NCBI GenBank assembly: GCA_963836695.1
Contig: CAWIKX010000039.1
Location: forward strand, 124,001-188,000
Source: Roseiarcus sp963836695
GTDB taxonomy: Bacteria > Pseudomonadota > Alphaproteobacteria > Rhizobiales > Beijerinckiaceae
DNA length: 64,000 nucleotides
Direction of reading: 5' to 3'
How positions within the stretch are numbered: position 1 is the first letter of the stretch; each line of letters starts with the position of its first letter. The notes under the pieces are model-generated. The model saw only the letters and a list, made by a program, of their open reading frames with translations. It was not told the origin of the DNA and made no database searches. This document shows, piece after piece, positions 45,579 through 55,015 of the stretch. Position numbers and translations under genes: made by a program.

Positions 45579-47222
45579 ATGTCGAATGATCAACCACTCG
45601 CCGATACTCGCGCCTCGAACTCCAAGCGGTCGGTGGCGCGTGACAACGATCTGCTTTCCGTCGAAAGGCGAACGCTTCTTTTTGGCGCTGCTGCTGTCGC
45701 GGCCAGCGCTCTCTCGACACAGGCTTCCGCGGCGCCTGAGGCGCCCGATCTCTCTGGCGCATTGGCGAAGTTCCGCGCCACGATTCCGAGCCATTTCGAT
45801 CGCGAATACGTCGAGAACGCGGTGGTCCCGTTCTTCCTCGGCAGCATCTTTGCGGGCGAACGTCCGATCCTGCCGATGATCGACCTGCCGCTCACCAAAC
45901 AGGACGCCATCCCTTGGGACTTCTGGGGGATGCTGTACGAGGACTGGAAGCCGACCCCTTCCGACGGCGTGACCGTTTTCCTGGAGGGACTCGAGAATCG
46001 CGGCCCCGACAATCTGCGCAAGCGCATTTATTTCGCCGGCGTCAGCCCCGATCTCTACGCTCCAAAGTACCAGGCCAAAGTCGTTGACTTTCTCGACAAG
46101 CTTCTCGATCAGAAGCACGCCGACAAGCCGTTCATGCGCCACTACCTCGACGATTATTGGGATCTTTATTGGGACCTGCATCTCGGCGTGAAGGGCGACG
46201 ATGTGCCGCCGCAGGTTCGTGCGATCGGCGAAGCCTTCAACACGGTGCTCGCCTATCGCAATCCGCTCAACGAGATCGTCTACGAAAACTATATGACCGT
46301 GCGAGCCTTGCGTCCCTTCCTGACCAAATGGATCGACGAAAGGCTGGACGACATCGCGAATGGGCGGATCGCCGATCCCGACAAGACCATCGCCTATTAC
46401 TGGTTGAAGAACGCGGGTGACGGAAAATATTTCGCAAAGCGCGACGTCGTCTTCGAATGCTTCCATAATTTCGTCGCGCTCAGCCAATGGGGCAATTCCA
46501 TTTTCGGCGTCATAAATCGCCTGAACGAGAATGGCGGCGACACAACGGTGCGCGCGGCGTTCCAGAAGACGATGAGCGGCGACTTCGACAACGCCGATGG
46601 GAAGCCGTTCACGCCGCTTGAGCTTCTGGTGATGGAGCTCTTCCGCACGATCTCGCCGAACGGCGGCAGCATTTCCGCGATCACCGACACCCGCGCGTCT
46701 TCATTCTATGGCGGCTCGCCCTTCGCGCAGTTCGGCGTGCCCTACGAGCGTCACTCCTACATGAACACGCCTCATACCGAGACGAGCTTCGACACCCGAC
46801 AGTGGCTGGATCCGGACCGGTTCGACCCCGAGCGCTATCTCAGTGTGCCGACCAGCGCCGAGATCGACGAGGCGAAATGCAAGCAGATCGGACTGCCGCG
46901 CTGCCCGTTTGACATTACGACGCTTGCCGTGAGCGACGGACGCAAGACCGGCATCACCAACAGCGGCTTCGGCACGGTGTTCGCGGTGACTGACGGGAAA
47001 CCTGCGCCGGTGTGCGACTATGCCGGCTTCGCGCCGTTCGGCTTCGGCTATCGCCGTTGCCCTGGCGAGCAAATGACGATCGACGTGTTCGCGGATTTCC
47101 TGCGCAAAGTGGCGCGCGACAAGATCGTTTTTCACAGCCTGCATCAACCAAATCCTGGACGCGTTCCCGTCGGACCTGGCGCCGTGATCGACGACGACAT
47201 TGCTTTCTCGAGGTCTACATAA
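45579..47222 (+). CDS. Cytochrome P450-like heme protein with a Tat-type signal
   Basis: A 547-residue protein starting at the ATG at 45579 behind AAGGAG. The heme-thiolate motif FGFGYRRCPGEQ puts the ligand at Cys494, and the K-helix ExxR is Glu353-Arg356 (ELFRT), so this is a P450 fold. The usual I-helix AGxxT is not obvious; an alternative such as a CYP74-like or peroxygenase-type enzyme is possible. The N-terminus is unusual: Arg30-Arg31 followed by TLLFGAAAVAASALSTQASA, a twin-arginine signal with a cleavage-like end, predicting export of a folded heme protein to the periplasm. Bacterial P450s are normally cytoplasmic. The next gene is an outer-membrane channel-like protein. The substrate is unknown. 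Confidence 0.78.
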   Translation: MSNDQPLADTRASNSKRSVARDNDLLSVERRTLLFGAAAVAASALSTQASAAPEAPDLSGALAKFRATIPSHFDREYVENAVVPFFLGSIFAGERPILPMIDLPLTKQDAIPWDFWGMLYEDWKPTPSDGVTVFLEGLENRGPDNLRKRIYFAGVSPDLYAPKYQAKVVDFLDKLLDQKHADKPFMRHYLDDYWDLYWDLHLGVKGDDVPPQVRAIGEAFNTVLAYRNPLNEIVYENYMTVRALRPFLTKWIDERLDDIANGRIADPDKTIAYYWLKNAGDGKYFAKRDVVFECFHNFVALSQWGNSIFGVINRLNENGGDTTVRAAFQKTMSGDFDNADGKPFTPLELLVMELFRTISPNGGSISAITDTRASSFYGGSPFAQFGVPYERHSYMNTPHTETSFDTRQWLDPDRFDPERYLSVPTSAEIDEAKCKQIGLPRCPFDITTLAVSDGRKTGITNSGFGTVFAVTDGKPAPVCDYAGFAPFGFGYRRCPGEQMTIDVFADFLRKVARDKIVFHSLHQPNPGRVPVGPGAVIDDDIAFSRST

Positions 47223-47277
47223 AGCGTCTGCGTCGACCGGGCGCCCTTGCTCGGGACCGTGACCGCGGGAGGCTCGG

Positions 47278-48204
47278 ATGCGAGCGCGAGGGGCGCTGCC
47301 AGCGAAGCGGTTGAGGAGGCTCGCAAGCGCGGGCGTCGCGGCGGCCCTCTGGCCAAGCCTCGTCGCCCATGCGGGCTCGGCGCGCGACTACCTGAACGCG
47401 CCGGTCGACACCTGGCTCCTCAATTACAACGCAAGCTACACGACCTCGCTGACGCCCGAGGACGGAACGGACACGGTTCCCGGCATCCGCGCCAATGTGT
47501 TCGCGCAGTCGGTCGTGCTCACCCGCATCATGGATTATTGGGGGCGCACCGGCGGCTTGTCGATCGTTCTCCCTTACGCGCTGATCGACACCAGCGCCGG
47601 CCCGTTCCGCGCCAGCACGAACGGGTTCTCCGATGTCGGCTTCCTATGGCAGATGAATATCTTTGGCGGGCCAGCGCTGACGCGGGAAGAATTTGGCTCG
47701 TTCGTCCCCCAGACCTTTTCGAGCTTCCATTTGCTAGTGACGACGCCGCTTGGAACCTACCAGCCGAATTCCCCGATCAACCCCAGCGCCAACCGCTGGA
47801 TGATCTCGCCAACAGTGAATTTCAGCTACACGCCCGACCAGGGCTGGACTTGGATCGAGACCTATTTTTCTGGGCGCGTATTCACCAACAACAATAATTA
47901 TCTCGTGAACGGGGCGCAGACTTTGACGCAAAGACCGCTTCTTCGGCTTGAGGAGCATTTGAGCCGCAACGTCACTGACGCTCTATGGTTTTCGGCTGAC
48001 GCCTTTTACAATCTCGGTGGAGAGACGAGCGTTGACGGACTCGATCAGGACAACATGGCGAACACGCTGAGGATCGGAGCGGGAATGGGACTGCGCTTAT
48101 GGCGCGGCGCCGATCTCGGGCTGAACTACGAGCGCGTCGTCGCCAAACCGGCGAGCGAGCCCTATTCGCAAACTGTGCGCTTCACCTTGCGGCAGCTATG
48201 GTGA
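47278..48204 (+). CDS. Outer-membrane channel-like protein (MetA-pathway/phenol type)
   Basis: A 308-residue beta-rich protein with a signal peptide (SAGVAAALWPSLVAHA). Repeated amphipathic strands, the internal NANRWMISPT-like segment, and a terminal strand ending in aromatic Trp (QTVRFTLRQLW) are typical of the PF13557 family, encoded beside hydrocarbon and phenol catabolic genes. It follows the P450-like gene by 55 bases on the same strand, likely as one unit. It could admit a hydrophobic substrate to the periplasmic enzyme. That link is inference from position. Confidence 0.75.
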   Translation: MRARGALPAKRLRRLASAGVAAALWPSLVAHAGSARDYLNAPVDTWLLNYNASYTTSLTPEDGTDTVPGIRANVFAQSVVLTRIMDYWGRTGGLSIVLPYALIDTSAGPFRASTNGFSDVGFLWQMNIFGGPALTREEFGSFVPQTFSSFHLLVTTPLGTYQPNSPINPSANRWMISPTVNFSYTPDQGWTWIETYFSGRVFTNNNNYLVNGAQTLTQRPLLRLEEHLSRNVTDALWFSADAFYNLGGETSVDGLDQDNMANTLRIGAGMGLRLWRGADLGLNYERVVAKPASEPYSQTVRFTLRQLW

Positions 48205-48294
48205 ATCGCGCTGCGCGGCACGACACTGGAATCCAAAAGTCCGCGTTGGTCGAAACCGGTCCGACGGATTTGATCCCCGTAAAAGTCGACCGCC

Positions 48295-50295
48295 TCAACC
48301 AAAGGTAAACGCGTAAGCCCTCACATCGGGATCAAGAAACTGGATGGTGAAGGTGCGATCCTTGATCGGCCCGCTCTGACGAACGAGCTGGTAGAGCCGG
48401 TGGTCGGTCACCGTGCCTTCGCCGTCGGCGTTAACATCGGCCCCGTGGCTCTCGCCGGGAGCCGCGCCGTCGATGGTCACGCGAAAGCGGACCGGCTTGC
48501 CGTCGACGTTCGGCCCAAGCACGAGATGAAGATCGCGGGCGTGGAAGCGAAACGAGATCGCGCCGTCCGTCTTGTTGAGGGCTGCGGATTGGCCGCCGAT
48601 CGTCCAATCGCCGGATAGGCCCCAATCGTTGAGCTGCTTGAGATCGCCAGTTGAGTAGACGTGGGGCGTGTCGCCCACGGCGCCTCCTGGCGAAGCTAAA
48701 TTTTCCGACCGGGCGAAACCGACGTAGGTCTCGGGCGACTGCACGTCGGCGGCGTCGGACGCCGCTTCGGCGCCCGTCGCGCTGACGGAGACGACGTCCG
48801 TCGGCAGGTCGCCCTTGCCGGCCTCGGCCAGAAGCTGCTGGATGACCTTCTCAAACTCGGCGTAGTCGCCCTCGCCAAAGAAATGGTGGCGGATCTTGCC
48901 CTTGGCGTCGATGAAATAGTCCGCCGGCCAGTACTCGTTGTTGAAGGCGCGCCAGATCGCGTAATCGTTGTCGATCGCGACCGGGTAGTCGATCTTGAGC
49001 TTGGCGACGGCCTGCTTGACGTTGTTGATATTCTTCTCGAAGGCGAACTCCGGCGCATGCACGCCGATCACCACGAGGCCCTGGTCCTTGTATTTGTCCG
49101 CCCAGGCGCGGACGTACGGGATCGAGCGCAAGCAGTCGATGCAGGAATAGGTCCAGAAGTCGACCAGCACCACCTTGCCTCTTAGTTGCTCAGGCGTGAG
49201 CGGGGGTGAGTTCAGCCACTCCACCGCGCCGCTAAGCGACGGCAGCGAACCTTCAACGGGCAAAGCTTTGGGCGCTGGCGCCGCCGCCTTAATCATGGCG
49301 GCCGGATTGCCGTTCGTCGCCATAGTCGGAGCTTTGTCGCTCTTCATCATCGAGGGATCGGCGCTCATCATCGCGCCGCCGCTCTCGGGCATCACGACGG
49401 AGGATGACGGCTCGGCGCCATCCTTGTCGGCAGGTTTGCCGGTCATCGCCATCGTCGGGGCGCCGCCCCGCTTCATCATCATCGAGGGATTGGCGCTCAT
49501 CATCGCGCCGCCGCCCTCAGGCATCACGACCGAGGATGACGGCTCGGCGGCAACCTTGCCTGACGCAGGATGGATGCGGTCGACGAGGCCTTGCTCGAGC
49601 GACGCCGTATTGGCGAGCGAGATCTGGGTCAGGAATCCCGTGTCCAGCCCAAAGAAGATCGCGACAACCGCGACCAGCACCGCCGCGCCGAGGCCCCGCC
49701 GGACCCATTCGCCGGCCCCGAGCGAGCGTTTCATGGCGGCGAAGACCTTGCCGCCGACAAGAAGCGCCAAGGCCAGCGAGGTCGCCGCGCCCGCGGCATA
49801 GGCAAGCAGCAGGACAGTCGTCTGGACATTCGCGCCCTGAAGCGCGGCGCCAGTCAGGATGAGGCCCAGCACCGGTCCGGCGCATGGGGCCCAAAGCAGG
49901 CCTGTCGCAATTCCAAGCAACAACGAGGGCCAGACGCTGCCCGCGTTCTCTTCGCGGTCGGCGGATTCCGACAAGCGTCCGCCGAGCGCAACCAGAGGCC
50001 GGGTCAACCGGTCCGACAATTCAGGAAAGAGCAGCGTTACGCCGAACAAAGCCAGAAGCGCGATCGCGATGGTGCGGCCATATTCGTTGGCCTGCACCGC
50101 CCAACCGCCGCCGACCGCCGCGAGCGTCCCGACGACGGCAAAGGTCAACCCCATGCCGATGAGCATCGGCAAGCCGCGGCGCAGAAACGGCTGGTCCGCA
50201 CGGGCGAAGACGAACGGCAGCACCGGCAGAATGCATGGGCTGGCGATGGTCAGCACCCCGCCGATGTAGGCGAGAACAAACAGGAGCACCCTCAA
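48295..50295 (-). CDS. DipZ-like CcdA/DsbD-thioredoxin fusion with a Met-rich linker
   Basis: A 666-residue protein with three parts. Residues 1-235 are a CcdA/DsbD-type electron carrier membrane domain (IGGVLTIASPCILPVLPF and LWAPCAGPVLGLILTG hold the redox cysteines). Residues about 340-500 are a TlpA-like thioredoxin domain with Cys385-Ile-Asp-Cys388 in TYSCIDCLRS. The remainder is the C-terminal DipZ-type beta domain. Between membrane and thioredoxin lies a linker of about 90 residues with two imperfect 44-residue repeats (EPSSSVVMPEGGGAMMSA and EPSSSVVMPESGGAMMSA) rich in methionine, which could bind copper. It moves reducing power to periplasmic disulfides. It converges on the channel gene and is apparently monocistronic. 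Confidence 0.9.
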   Translation of the reverse strand: MRVLLFVLAYIGGVLTIASPCILPVLPFVFARADQPFLRRGLPMLIGMGLTFAVVGTLAAVGGGWAVQANEYGRTIAIALLALFGVTLLFPELSDRLTRPLVALGGRLSESADREENAGSVWPSLLLGIATGLLWAPCAGPVLGLILTGAALQGANVQTTVLLLAYAAGAATSLALALLVGGKVFAAMKRSLGAGEWVRRGLGAAVLVAVVAIFFGLDTGFLTQISLANTASLEQGLVDRIHPASGKVAAEPSSSVVMPEGGGAMMSANPSMMMKRGGAPTMAMTGKPADKDGAEPSSSVVMPESGGAMMSADPSMMKSDKAPTMATNGNPAAMIKAAAPAPKALPVEGSLPSLSGAVEWLNSPPLTPEQLRGKVVLVDFWTYSCIDCLRSIPYVRAWADKYKDQGLVVIGVHAPEFAFEKNINNVKQAVAKLKIDYPVAIDNDYAIWRAFNNEYWPADYFIDAKGKIRHHFFGEGDYAEFEKVIQQLLAEAGKGDLPTDVVSVSATGAEAASDAADVQSPETYVGFARSENLASPGGAVGDTPHVYSTGDLKQLNDWGLSGDWTIGGQSAALNKTDGAISFRFHARDLHLVLGPNVDGKPVRFRVTIDGAAPGESHGADVNADGEGTVTDHRLYQLVRQSGPIKDRTFTIQFLDPDVRAYAFTFG
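49320..49560 (-). repeat. Tandem in-gene repeat, 132-bp period, encoding Met-rich units
   Basis: Two copies of a 132-base unit lie in the linker of the DipZ-like gene; for example GGCATCACGACCGAGGATGA at 49520 recurs with one change at 49388. The period is 44 codons, so the frame is kept. The units encode PSSSVVMPE-GGAMMSA-PSMM segments. Confidence 0.75.
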
Positions 50296-51078
50296 CCTCC
50301 TCAGGGAGCCTTGCGGATGGGAGGACGTCCCATTCGCAAGGCCTGTACGTTCGAGACAGCGACCCCGTTACAGAGAACGCCGGATCAACAATCAGTGAGC
50401 GATATTTTCGTCAGCATATATCGCTAGGCGCAAGAACCCCTGCATTTTGCTGGACCTCAGCGGAGTTGCGCCGAGCTTTGCCGCAGCTTCCGATCTCTTC
50501 GTAACTGCGCCCGCGATCGAGGCGTTGCCGCGGTTAGCCCGGGGACTATTTCCAGCGCTTCATACTCTCACTTTGTGGCCGCGCAATCCAATCGAAAGGC
50601 TGAAAACCGCGATAGTCGCAGTCGATCAAGACTCTGTGCTCGGTGAGTTATGAGCCGGCCTCCGGCGTCGCCAAGCCGCGTCCAACAGCCTGTTTTCTCC
50701 GCGCAACCCGCGATCTTGAGTCCTGTAGGCTCCAAGCCATTGTAGAGGCAGGCTCTTTCGCTGCCCCATACCGGTTGCAGCCGACAAATTCTTGGCTGAT
50801 CGGCGATCCTTTCGTATACTCCTTGGTCGACGCCGGAATTCGGGGCTCGCTCGGCGGCCAGAAGAGGGGAAAGGGGCGCGCAGAAGGCTCTCAAGCGCAA
50901 CCCGGCGGGCGAGTTAGGAGAGGGGAGAAATTTTTTATTTTTTCGCTCATAACCCTTTGAAAAGCCCCGATTCGGAAAAATTAATGAAAGGAAATGAAAG
51001 CGATTTCCCTTTCATCTTCTTGCATTTCCTTGCTGCCAACTCGCTCCCTGGTTGCATGTTGGCCGCGCCTCGAGGCGC
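50296..51078. other. Long gene-free stretch
   Basis: About 780 bases without a convincing gene. Frames at 50568-50900 (leftward) and 50643-50960 (rightward) overlap each other and show no family similarity or sensible composition. A T-rich tract near 50930-50945 is the only local feature. The upstream end must contain the promoter of the DipZ-like gene. Confidence 0.4.
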
Positions 51079-51721
51079 CTAGCCTAGGATCTCGGCCGAT
51101 TGGATGCGCCAGACTTCGGCGGCGTTCATCCGCGCCCAGGCCTCGACTCAGCGAGTTGTTGGCGTCGATCGCCCGGCAGGCGTCCTCGATCACGAATGTC
51201 TCGAAGCCCTCATTGCGCGCGTCGAGCGCCGAATGGGCGACGCAGAAGTCGGTCGCGAGGCCGCAGGCGAACACCCGCTTGATCCCGCGCGCCTTGAGGA
51301 GCGCCGCGAGGCCGGTCGTCGTCTTGCGGTCCGCCTCGAGGAAGGCGGAATAGGAGTCGACCGCCGATTGCATGCCCTTGCGCAAGATGAGGAAGGCGCG
51401 ATCGAGCGCCAGGTCCGGATGCAGCGCCGCGCCGAGCGTGTCCTGCACGCAATGCTCGGGCCAAAGGGTCTGGTCGCCGTAGTGAAGGCGTTTCGTGTCG
51501 AAGGGCTTCGCGTCTTCATGGCTCGCCGCGAAAGAGGCGTGGGTCTGGGGATGCCAGTCCTGCGTCACGACGACGTTCTCGAAACGGGCCGCCAGTCGAT
51601 TGACGAGCGGAACGATCTCGTCGCCTCCTTCGACCGCCAGCGCCCCGCCGGGCATGAAATCGGCCTGCAGGTCGATCGCGAGGAGAACGTCCCGGTGATC
51701 GATCGAGATTGGCCTCGGCAT
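51079..51721 (-). CDS. pncA: Nicotinamidase/pyrazinamidase, frameshifted near the C-terminus
   Basis: About 213 residues after a one-base correction near 51146. The N-terminus MPRPISIDHRDVLLAIDLQADF has the catalytic Asp, VVTQDWHPQTHASFA the metal-binding residues, and FACGLATDFCVAHSALDA the catalytic Cys. Beyond AIDANNSL the uncorrected frame reads nonsense to 50981, while the other frame supplies the expected EAWARMNAAEVWRIQSAEIL end and a stop at 51079. It deamidates nicotinamide to nicotinate for NAD salvage. It is divergent from lgt. Confidence 0.9.
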
Positions 51722-52075
51722 GGTATCCGTCCTGTCATCGCAATAGGCGCTCGCCCGCGCTCGCGCTCATAGTCCAAAACGACAATGAGCGCGACCGTCA
51801 GCGCCGCAACCAGGCGCCCGAGCTTTACAGCGAGAACCGAATCATGCCTGACCTTGCGCGTTCCACTTCGCCGCCGGGCAGGAGGACCTCGCCGATTCCC
51901 GCAGTCGCTACGCCACGACCGCCTTTAGGCGCGCGCTCTCCCCGGGCGCGGATCGACATTCGACACGTCTCCCGAGACGTCGGGCGCGATCCCGGCGAAC
52001 CCGCGGCCAATCAGTCAACTCAAGCGCGTGATTTGGCGCCCCGACTTGACGCCGTATCGGCCCCAGCGCATCTGC
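51722..52075. other. Divergent region between pncA and lgt
   Basis: No gene is recognisable in these 354 bases. They carry the promoters of pncA and lgt. No strong inverted repeat was noticed. Confidence 0.35.
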
Positions 52076-52904
52076 ATGGCCCCGATGCCAACACTCGTTT
52101 TGCCCTTTCCAGCGATCAATCCCGTTCTGGTGCAATGGGGGCCGCTGGCCATTCGCTGGTACGCGCTCGCCTATATTGCCGGACTGGTCCTTGGCTGGCT
52201 GCTCATTCGCCGGATCGTCTCCGACGACCGGTACTGGCATGGGAAACCCCGCCCGAGCGCCGACAGCATCGACGATCTCTTGGTCTACTGCGCCTTTGGC
52301 GTGATCATCGGCGGCCGGCTCGGCAATGTTCTGTTCTACGATCCGCAGTATTACTTTTCCCATCCGATCGAGATTCTCAAAGTCTGGGAAGGGGGTATGG
52401 CCTTTCATGGGGGCCTAATCGGCGCACTGATCGGCATCCTCCTGTTCTGCCGCCGCTACAAAACGCCCGCGTGGACCGTGCTCGACCTCTGCTCGCTCGT
52501 TGCGCCGATTGGCATCTTTCTTGGCCGAATCGCTAATTTCATTCGCCCCGAACTCTGGGGCCGCCCAACCGATGTTCCCTGGGCCGTCATATTCCCGGGG
52601 ACGGATGGCCAGCCGCGCCATCCCAGCCAGATTTATGAAGCGCTGCTCGAAGGCCTGCTGGCGTTCGCGATCCTCTACATACTCGCGCAAATGGGCGCTC
52701 TGCGCCGCCCCGGAACTCATTACCGGAATCTTCGCCATCGTCTATGGCGCGGCTCGGATCTTCAGCGAATTCTTTCGCGAGCCCGATCCGCGTCTCGAAG
52801 ACCTCGGACGTGGATTGACAATGGGCATGGTCCTGTCACTTCCTCTGGTCATCGTGGGGGTCGGAATCCTGGCCTGGAGTTTTCGGCGCGGTGTCTCGCC
52901 ATGA
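52076..52904 (+). CDS. lgt: Prolipoprotein diacylglyceryl transferase, frameshifted
   Basis: About 276 residues after a one-base correction at the CCCC tract near 52710. It has AINPVLVQWGPLAIRWYALA, the family GGRLGNVLFYDPQYY, the catalytic AFHGGLIG and RIANFIRPELWGRPTDVPWA segments, and several membrane helices. After the slip, LITGIFAIVYGAARIFSEFF and EDLGRGLTMGMVLSLPLV complete the protein to 52904. It transfers diacylglycerol to lipoprotein cysteines in the inner membrane and is essential in most Proteobacteria, so the frameshift is almost surely a sequence error. The stop overlaps the next start (ATGA). Starts at 52076 and 52085 are both possible. Confidence 0.92.
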
Positions 52905-53995
52905 CGCAACTCCTCGATGAAGTCAGAGCCATGATCGCCGAGCGCGGGCCGATCACGGTCGAGCAATACATGCAACTGGCGCTCGCCCATCCTGACTTCG
53001 GCTACTACATGAACCGAGATCCGTTCGGCGCAACAGGTGATTTCACGACCGCGCCGGAGATATCTCAGATGTTCGGCGAGTTGATTGGGCTGTGGGCCGC
53101 CGAGGTGTGGTCGAGCATGGGCTCGCCCGATCCCGTGCGCCTCATCGAACTCGGGCCTGGGCGAGGCACGCTCATGAGCGACGCGCTCCGCGCGGCTCGC
53201 ATTGTTCCCGCTTTCCGCAGCGCGCTCGACGTGCGGCTCGTCGAGACGAGTCCGGCTCTGGCGTCGATGCAGCACGAACTGCTTGTCGATTCGGGGGTCG
53301 CGGTCTCCTGGGCGCAAACCTTGAAGGAAGTCCCGGACGGGCCCGCGATCGTGATCGGCAATGAGTTTCTCGATACCCTGCCAGTGCGCCAATTCGTGCG
53401 CGTGAACAGCCAGTGGCGCGAGCGCACGGTGAGGGTGAATGGCGATGGCGCGCTTGCCTTCACCGTCGCCGACAAGCAAGAGCCCTATATCAGAGCCAGC
53501 GCGGCGAACGGCGAAGTCCTTGAAGTGAACCCTTCCGCGCATCGGATAATGTTTGAACTGGGCTCGCGGCTCGCGAAACATGGCGGCACGGCTCTCATGA
53601 TCGACTATGGCCATGCCGTCACCCGATTTGGCGACACGCTGCAGGCAGTGCGCGCACACCGCTATATCGACCCGCTCGCCGCGCCGGGCGAGTGCGACCT
53701 CACAGCCCACGTCGATTTCGCCGCCATGGCGCGCAGCGCGAGCGCAGCCGGAGCCGCGGTCTTCGGGCCGATCGACCAAGGCGATTTCCTGCGCGCGATC
53801 GGCATCGACCTCAGGACGAAAGCGCTTGCCGAGCGCGCTACTCTTGACCACGCCGAGGAATTCGAGCGGGCGCGGGAGCGGCTCGTGGGCAAGGGCCAGG
53901 GCGAAATGGGTGCCCTGTTCAAGACGATGGCGATTGCCGACCGCAGGCTGCGCCCGCCACCCGGATTCCAGTCCGCAAGCGTCAAATCGGCGTGA
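52901..53995 (+). CDS. MidA/NDUFAF7-type SAM-dependent methyltransferase (COG1565)
   Basis: A 364-residue protein. It begins MTQLLDEVRAMIAERGPITV and continues with GYYMNRDPFGATGDFTTAPE, then ISQMFGELIGLW, the SAM-binding LIELGPGRGTLMSDALRA and GNEFLDTLPVRQF, the standard COG1565 motifs. The mitochondrial relative methylates an arginine of complex I subunit NDUFS2; the bacterial role is probably similar but less tested. It overlaps lgt and the laccase-domain gene by four bases each, forming a three-gene operon found in many alphaproteobacteria. The upstream lgt frameshift can create a false fusion of the two genes. Confidence 0.92.
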   Translation: MTQLLDEVRAMIAERGPITVEQYMQLALAHPDFGYYMNRDPFGATGDFTTAPEISQMFGELIGLWAAEVWSSMGSPDPVRLIELGPGRGTLMSDALRAARIVPAFRSALDVRLVETSPALASMQHELLVDSGVAVSWAQTLKEVPDGPAIVIGNEFLDTLPVRQFVRVNSQWRERTVRVNGDGALAFTVADKQEPYIRASAANGEVLEVNPSAHRIMFELGSRLAKHGGTALMIDYGHAVTRFGDTLQAVRAHRYIDPLAAPGECDLTAHVDFAAMARSASAAGAAVFGPIDQGDFLRAIGIDLRTKALAERATLDHAEEFERARERLVGKGQGEMGALFKTMAIADRRLRPPPGFQSASVKSA

Positions 53996-54768
53996 GCGGG
54001 GCTCACTATCTGACCGCTGAATGCTTGCGGATTCCCGGCCTCGCACATGGCTTTTTCACCCGCCTCGGCGGCGTTTCACAAGGCGTCTACGCCTCCCTGA
54101 ACATTGGCGTCGGCTCGCGCGACGCGCCCGACGCGGTGACTGAGAACCGCGCCCGAGCCGCTCATGCGCTCGGAGCGGCTACGGAAAGTCTCGCCGTGCC
54201 ATTCCAGGTTCACTCGCCCGACGCGGTCGCCCTAACCGAGATGTGGGAGGCGAGCGCGCGGCCACGGTGCGACGCGCTGGTGACGGCGACCGCCGGATTG
54301 GCGCTCGGCGTGACGGGCGCCGACTGCGGCATGATCCTTTTTGCCGACCAGCGGGCGCGAGTCATCGGGGCGGCGCATGCCGGCTGGAAAGGGGCGCTGA
54401 CGGGCGTAGTCGAATCGACGGTGACGGCGATGGAGCGGCTTGGCGCGACGCGGGGCGATATTGTCGCGGCGCTCGGTCCTTGCATCGGCCAAAGATCCTA
54501 CGAGGTTGGCCCAGAGTTCGTGGCCGCCTTCAAAGGCGCAGGCGACGACACGGCCCGTTACTTCACCCCGAGCCGCAGGACGGGCCACTCGATGTTCAAC
54601 CTCAACGCCTATATCGCGGAACGTGCGAGGCGCGCGGGGGTCGGGCGATTCGAGGATCTCAGCCTCGACACCTACGCCGACGAGGTCCGCTTCTTCAGCT
54701 ATCGCCGCGCCACGCATCGCAAGGAGCCAGATTATGGCCGGTTGGTGTCGATCATCGTGATGAATTGA
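53992..54768 (+). CDS. pgeF: Laccase-domain protein, YfiH/PgeF/LACC1 family
   Basis: A 258-residue protein starting at the GTG that overlaps the previous stop. Metal-binding and catalytic residues are in place: His in PFQVHSPDAV, Cys in TGADCGMILFAD and His in GAAHAGWKGALTGV. The family was called polyphenol oxidase; members are now known as purine nucleoside phosphorylases or deaminases, and PgeF removes misplaced serine from peptidoglycan precursors. Which of these applies here is open. It follows the MidA-type methyltransferase as usual. Confidence 0.9.
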   Translation: MSGAHYLTAECLRIPGLAHGFFTRLGGVSQGVYASLNIGVGSRDAPDAVTENRARAAHALGAATESLAVPFQVHSPDAVALTEMWEASARPRCDALVTATAGLALGVTGADCGMILFADQRARVIGAAHAGWKGALTGVVESTVTAMERLGATRGDIVAALGPCIGQRSYEVGPEFVAAFKGAGDDTARYFTPSRRTGHSMFNLNAYIAERARRAGVGRFEDLSLDTYADEVRFFSYRRATHRKEPDYGRLVSIIVMN

Positions 54769-54850
54769 GCCGCTGGCCGCGAAAGCCTGGTTCTTGACTC
54801 GACGGCCACGCGCGACCAAGTAAGGCGAAACCTTGGCTTTGGCGCCGCCG

Positions 54851-55015
54851 ATGATGAGGCTGCTGCTGGTCGCGATCCTCGTCGTCCCTTCCCTGTTCGA
54901 TAGATTCGACAACGCCGGCCTTGCGGGCGTCGGGTTCCTCGCCACGGGCGCCGCTGGGCCTCTCATTGGCCCCGGGCGCTTCGCGCGCAAGCGGCTCGGC
55001 GAGGCGCCGGCGTGA
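54851..55015 (+). CDS. Possible small hydrophobic protein
   Basis: A 54-codon frame beginning MMRLLLVAILVVPSLFDRFD, with one hydrophobic N-terminal segment and a basic tail. Its stop overlaps the flavin reductase GTG start by four bases, which supports real translation. Similar short, unnamed membrane peptides are common in Rhizobiales, but I recognise no family. An opposite-strand frame over the same DNA is less likely. Confidence 0.35.
   Translation: MMRLLLVAILVVPSLFDRFDNAGLAGVGFLATGAAGPLIGPGRFARKRLGEAPA

Noticed and set aside
52028..53995. A 655-codon frame joining Lgt with the MidA-type methyltransferase
   Set aside because: The Lgt C-terminus is present in another frame up to 52904 and the methyltransferase has its own ATG at 52901; the joined frame is an artefact of the indel near 52710.
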